A program made the position numbers and the translations under genes. Below, one piece after another: positions 5,792-6,624 of a stretch of DNA of 6,624 nucleotides. Below the pieces are notes generated by a model. That model searched no databases, was not told the DNA's origin, and saw only the letters and a list, made by a program, of their open reading frames with translations. Source of the DNA: Sphingomonadaceae bacterium (lineage in GTDB: Bacteria; Pseudomonadota; Alphaproteobacteria; Sphingomonadales; Sphingomonadaceae); NCBI GenBank assembly GCA_020446665.1, contig JAGREF010000036.1, forward strand, positions 1-6,624. Direction: 5' to 3'. Positions within the stretch are counted from its first letter, which is position 1, and the number at the start of each line of letters is the position of its first letter.

Positions 5792-6624
5792 AGCCCCGGC
5801 AAATCGCCAAAGTCCGTCAGCGCGGCGTCGCGCAATCCGCGCCACACATTGCGGGCCTGCACTGTTTCGAACACGTCATGCACGCGGTGAAGCGGAATGC
5901 CTGCATCCATTCCCTTCACCGCCAGGGCGACACTGCCACCCATCCGCTGATGCGCGGGCACTTCGTTGCTGAGCGCGCCGATCATCCGCTTGCGGCTCGC
6001 GCCCAGCAGCAGCGGCTGGCCCAGCGCGTGGAACAGCGGCAGCGCATTGAGCAAGGCGAGGTTATCCGCCAGCGACTTGCCAAAGCCGATACCCGGATCG
6101 AGCACAATCCGGTCCCGCGCGATGCCCGCCGCCAGCGCCCGGTCGCGCGCTGCCGCCAGCCAGTCAAACACGTCAAACACGACATTGGCATAGTCACCAT
6201 CGGCATGGAGATCCTCTGCCTCACCGGGGGCATGCATCAGCACCACCGGGCAGCCGCGATTGGCCACCAGTTCCAGACTGCGCGGATCGTGCCGCAAGGC
6301 AGAGACATCGTTGATGATATGCGCGCCTGCATCGAGCGCGGCCTCCATCACTGCCGGGCGGCGCGTATCCACGCTGATCGCAGCGCCCATGGCCGCGCAA
6401 TACTCGACCGCGGGGATGACGCGTTTGAGCTCGTCCCCTTCCCACACGGCAGGAGCGCCGGGGCGCGTGCTTTCCCCGCCAATGTCGATGATCGCTGCGC
6501 CCGCCTGCAGCATGGCCCCTGCATGTTCGCGCCCTGCCTCCACATCGTCGAGGAACTTGCCCCCGTCAGAGAAGCTGTCCGGCGTGACATTGAGGATCCC
6601 CATCACCTGCGGCTGGTCCAGCCG
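5788..6624 (-). CDS. folP: Dihydropteroate synthase (5' end beyond right edge)
   Basis: FolP joins 6-hydroxymethyl-dihydropterin pyrophosphate to p-aminobenzoate in folate synthesis and is the sulfonamide target. Family motifs appear in order: MGILNVTPDSFSDGG (loop 1), IDIGGESTRPGA (loop 2), ISVDTRR, INDVSAL, VVLMHAPG, VLDPGIGFGKS, LLGASRKRMIG (SRK pterin/PABA site) and VRVHDV-like HRVHDVFET near the end. The reading frame stays open to base 6624 (RLDQPQVMGIL...), and DHPS proteins normally have residues before the MGILNVTPDSF motif. The GTG/ATG at 6606-6601 is therefore probably not the start, and the true N-terminus lies outside the window. About 278 codons are present. The stop overlaps the start of the DUF123 gene as GTGA. 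No other folate gene is visible here. Confidence 0.95.
   Translation of the reverse strand, partial: RLDQPQVMGILNVTPDSFSDGGKFLDDVEAGREHAGAMLQAGAAIIDIGGESTRPGAPAVWEGDELKRVIPAVEYCAAMGAAISVDTRRPAVMEAALDAGAHIINDVSALRHDPRSLELVANRGCPVVLMHAPGEAEDLHADGDYANVVFDVFDWLAAARDRALAAGIARDRIVLDPGIGFGKSLADNLALLNALPLFHALGQPLLLGASRKRMIGALSNEVPAHQRMGGSVALAVKGMDAGIPLHRVHDVFETVQARNVWRGLRDAALTDFGDLPGL

Noticed and set aside
5792..5845. ATG start for the DUF123 gene at 5845
   Set aside because: The extra 18 residues come from DNA coding for the end of folP; a GTGA overlap at 5791 is more usual, though not proven.
6601..6606. folP start at GTG/ATG 6606-6601
   Set aside because: DHPS proteins have residues before MGILNVTPDSF, and the frame is open to the window edge with a typical RLDQPQV lead-in.

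Overview
The window looks like chromosomal DNA from an alphaproteobacterium, most likely order Sphingomonadales (Erythrobacter, Novosphingobium or Sphingopyxis-like). It is GC-rich, the transhydrogenase alpha subunit is split into two proteins, a tiny aa3-oxidase subunit IV of alphaproteobacterial type sits beside it, and a CGTCATCCCAGC-type palindromic repeat is present. The order is inferred from protein resemblance, not from a search.

Left part, minus strand (about 2990 down to 1): one tightly packed gene cluster reads cytochrome oxidase subunit IV (41 aa), pntAA, a secreted protein with a DxDxDG motif, a small lipoprotein, pntAB, and pntB, which leaves the window at base 1. Neighbours overlap by 1-4 bases or are 13-35 bases apart, so they are probably one transcript. 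The proton-translocating transhydrogenase (PntAA/PntAB/PntB) exchanges hydride between NADH and NADP+ using the proton-motive force that the aa3 oxidase helps build. Two envelope genes of unknown function lie between pntAA and pntAB, which are normally adjacent. The pntB start region carries an inverted pair of palindromic repeats, translated in frame, that lengthens the protein's N-terminus.

Middle (2991-3127): a divergent promoter region with short inverted repeats and one GANTC site.

Right part, plus strand (3128-5357): an NtrC-type response regulator (receiver, AAA+, Fis-type HTH) whose sigma-54 contact loop and arginine-finger positions are altered, followed 19 bases later by an SDR oxidoreductase.

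Far right, minus strand (6624 down to 5345): folP (dihydropteroate synthase, cut by the right edge), coupled by a GTGA overlap to a DUF123/GIY-YIG-like protein that converges on the SDR gene with a 13-base overlap of the coding ends.

No tRNA, rRNA, CRISPR array or transposase gene was seen. The most interesting points are the repeat inside pntB, the degenerate sigma-54 activator, and the two envelope genes inside the pnt operon.
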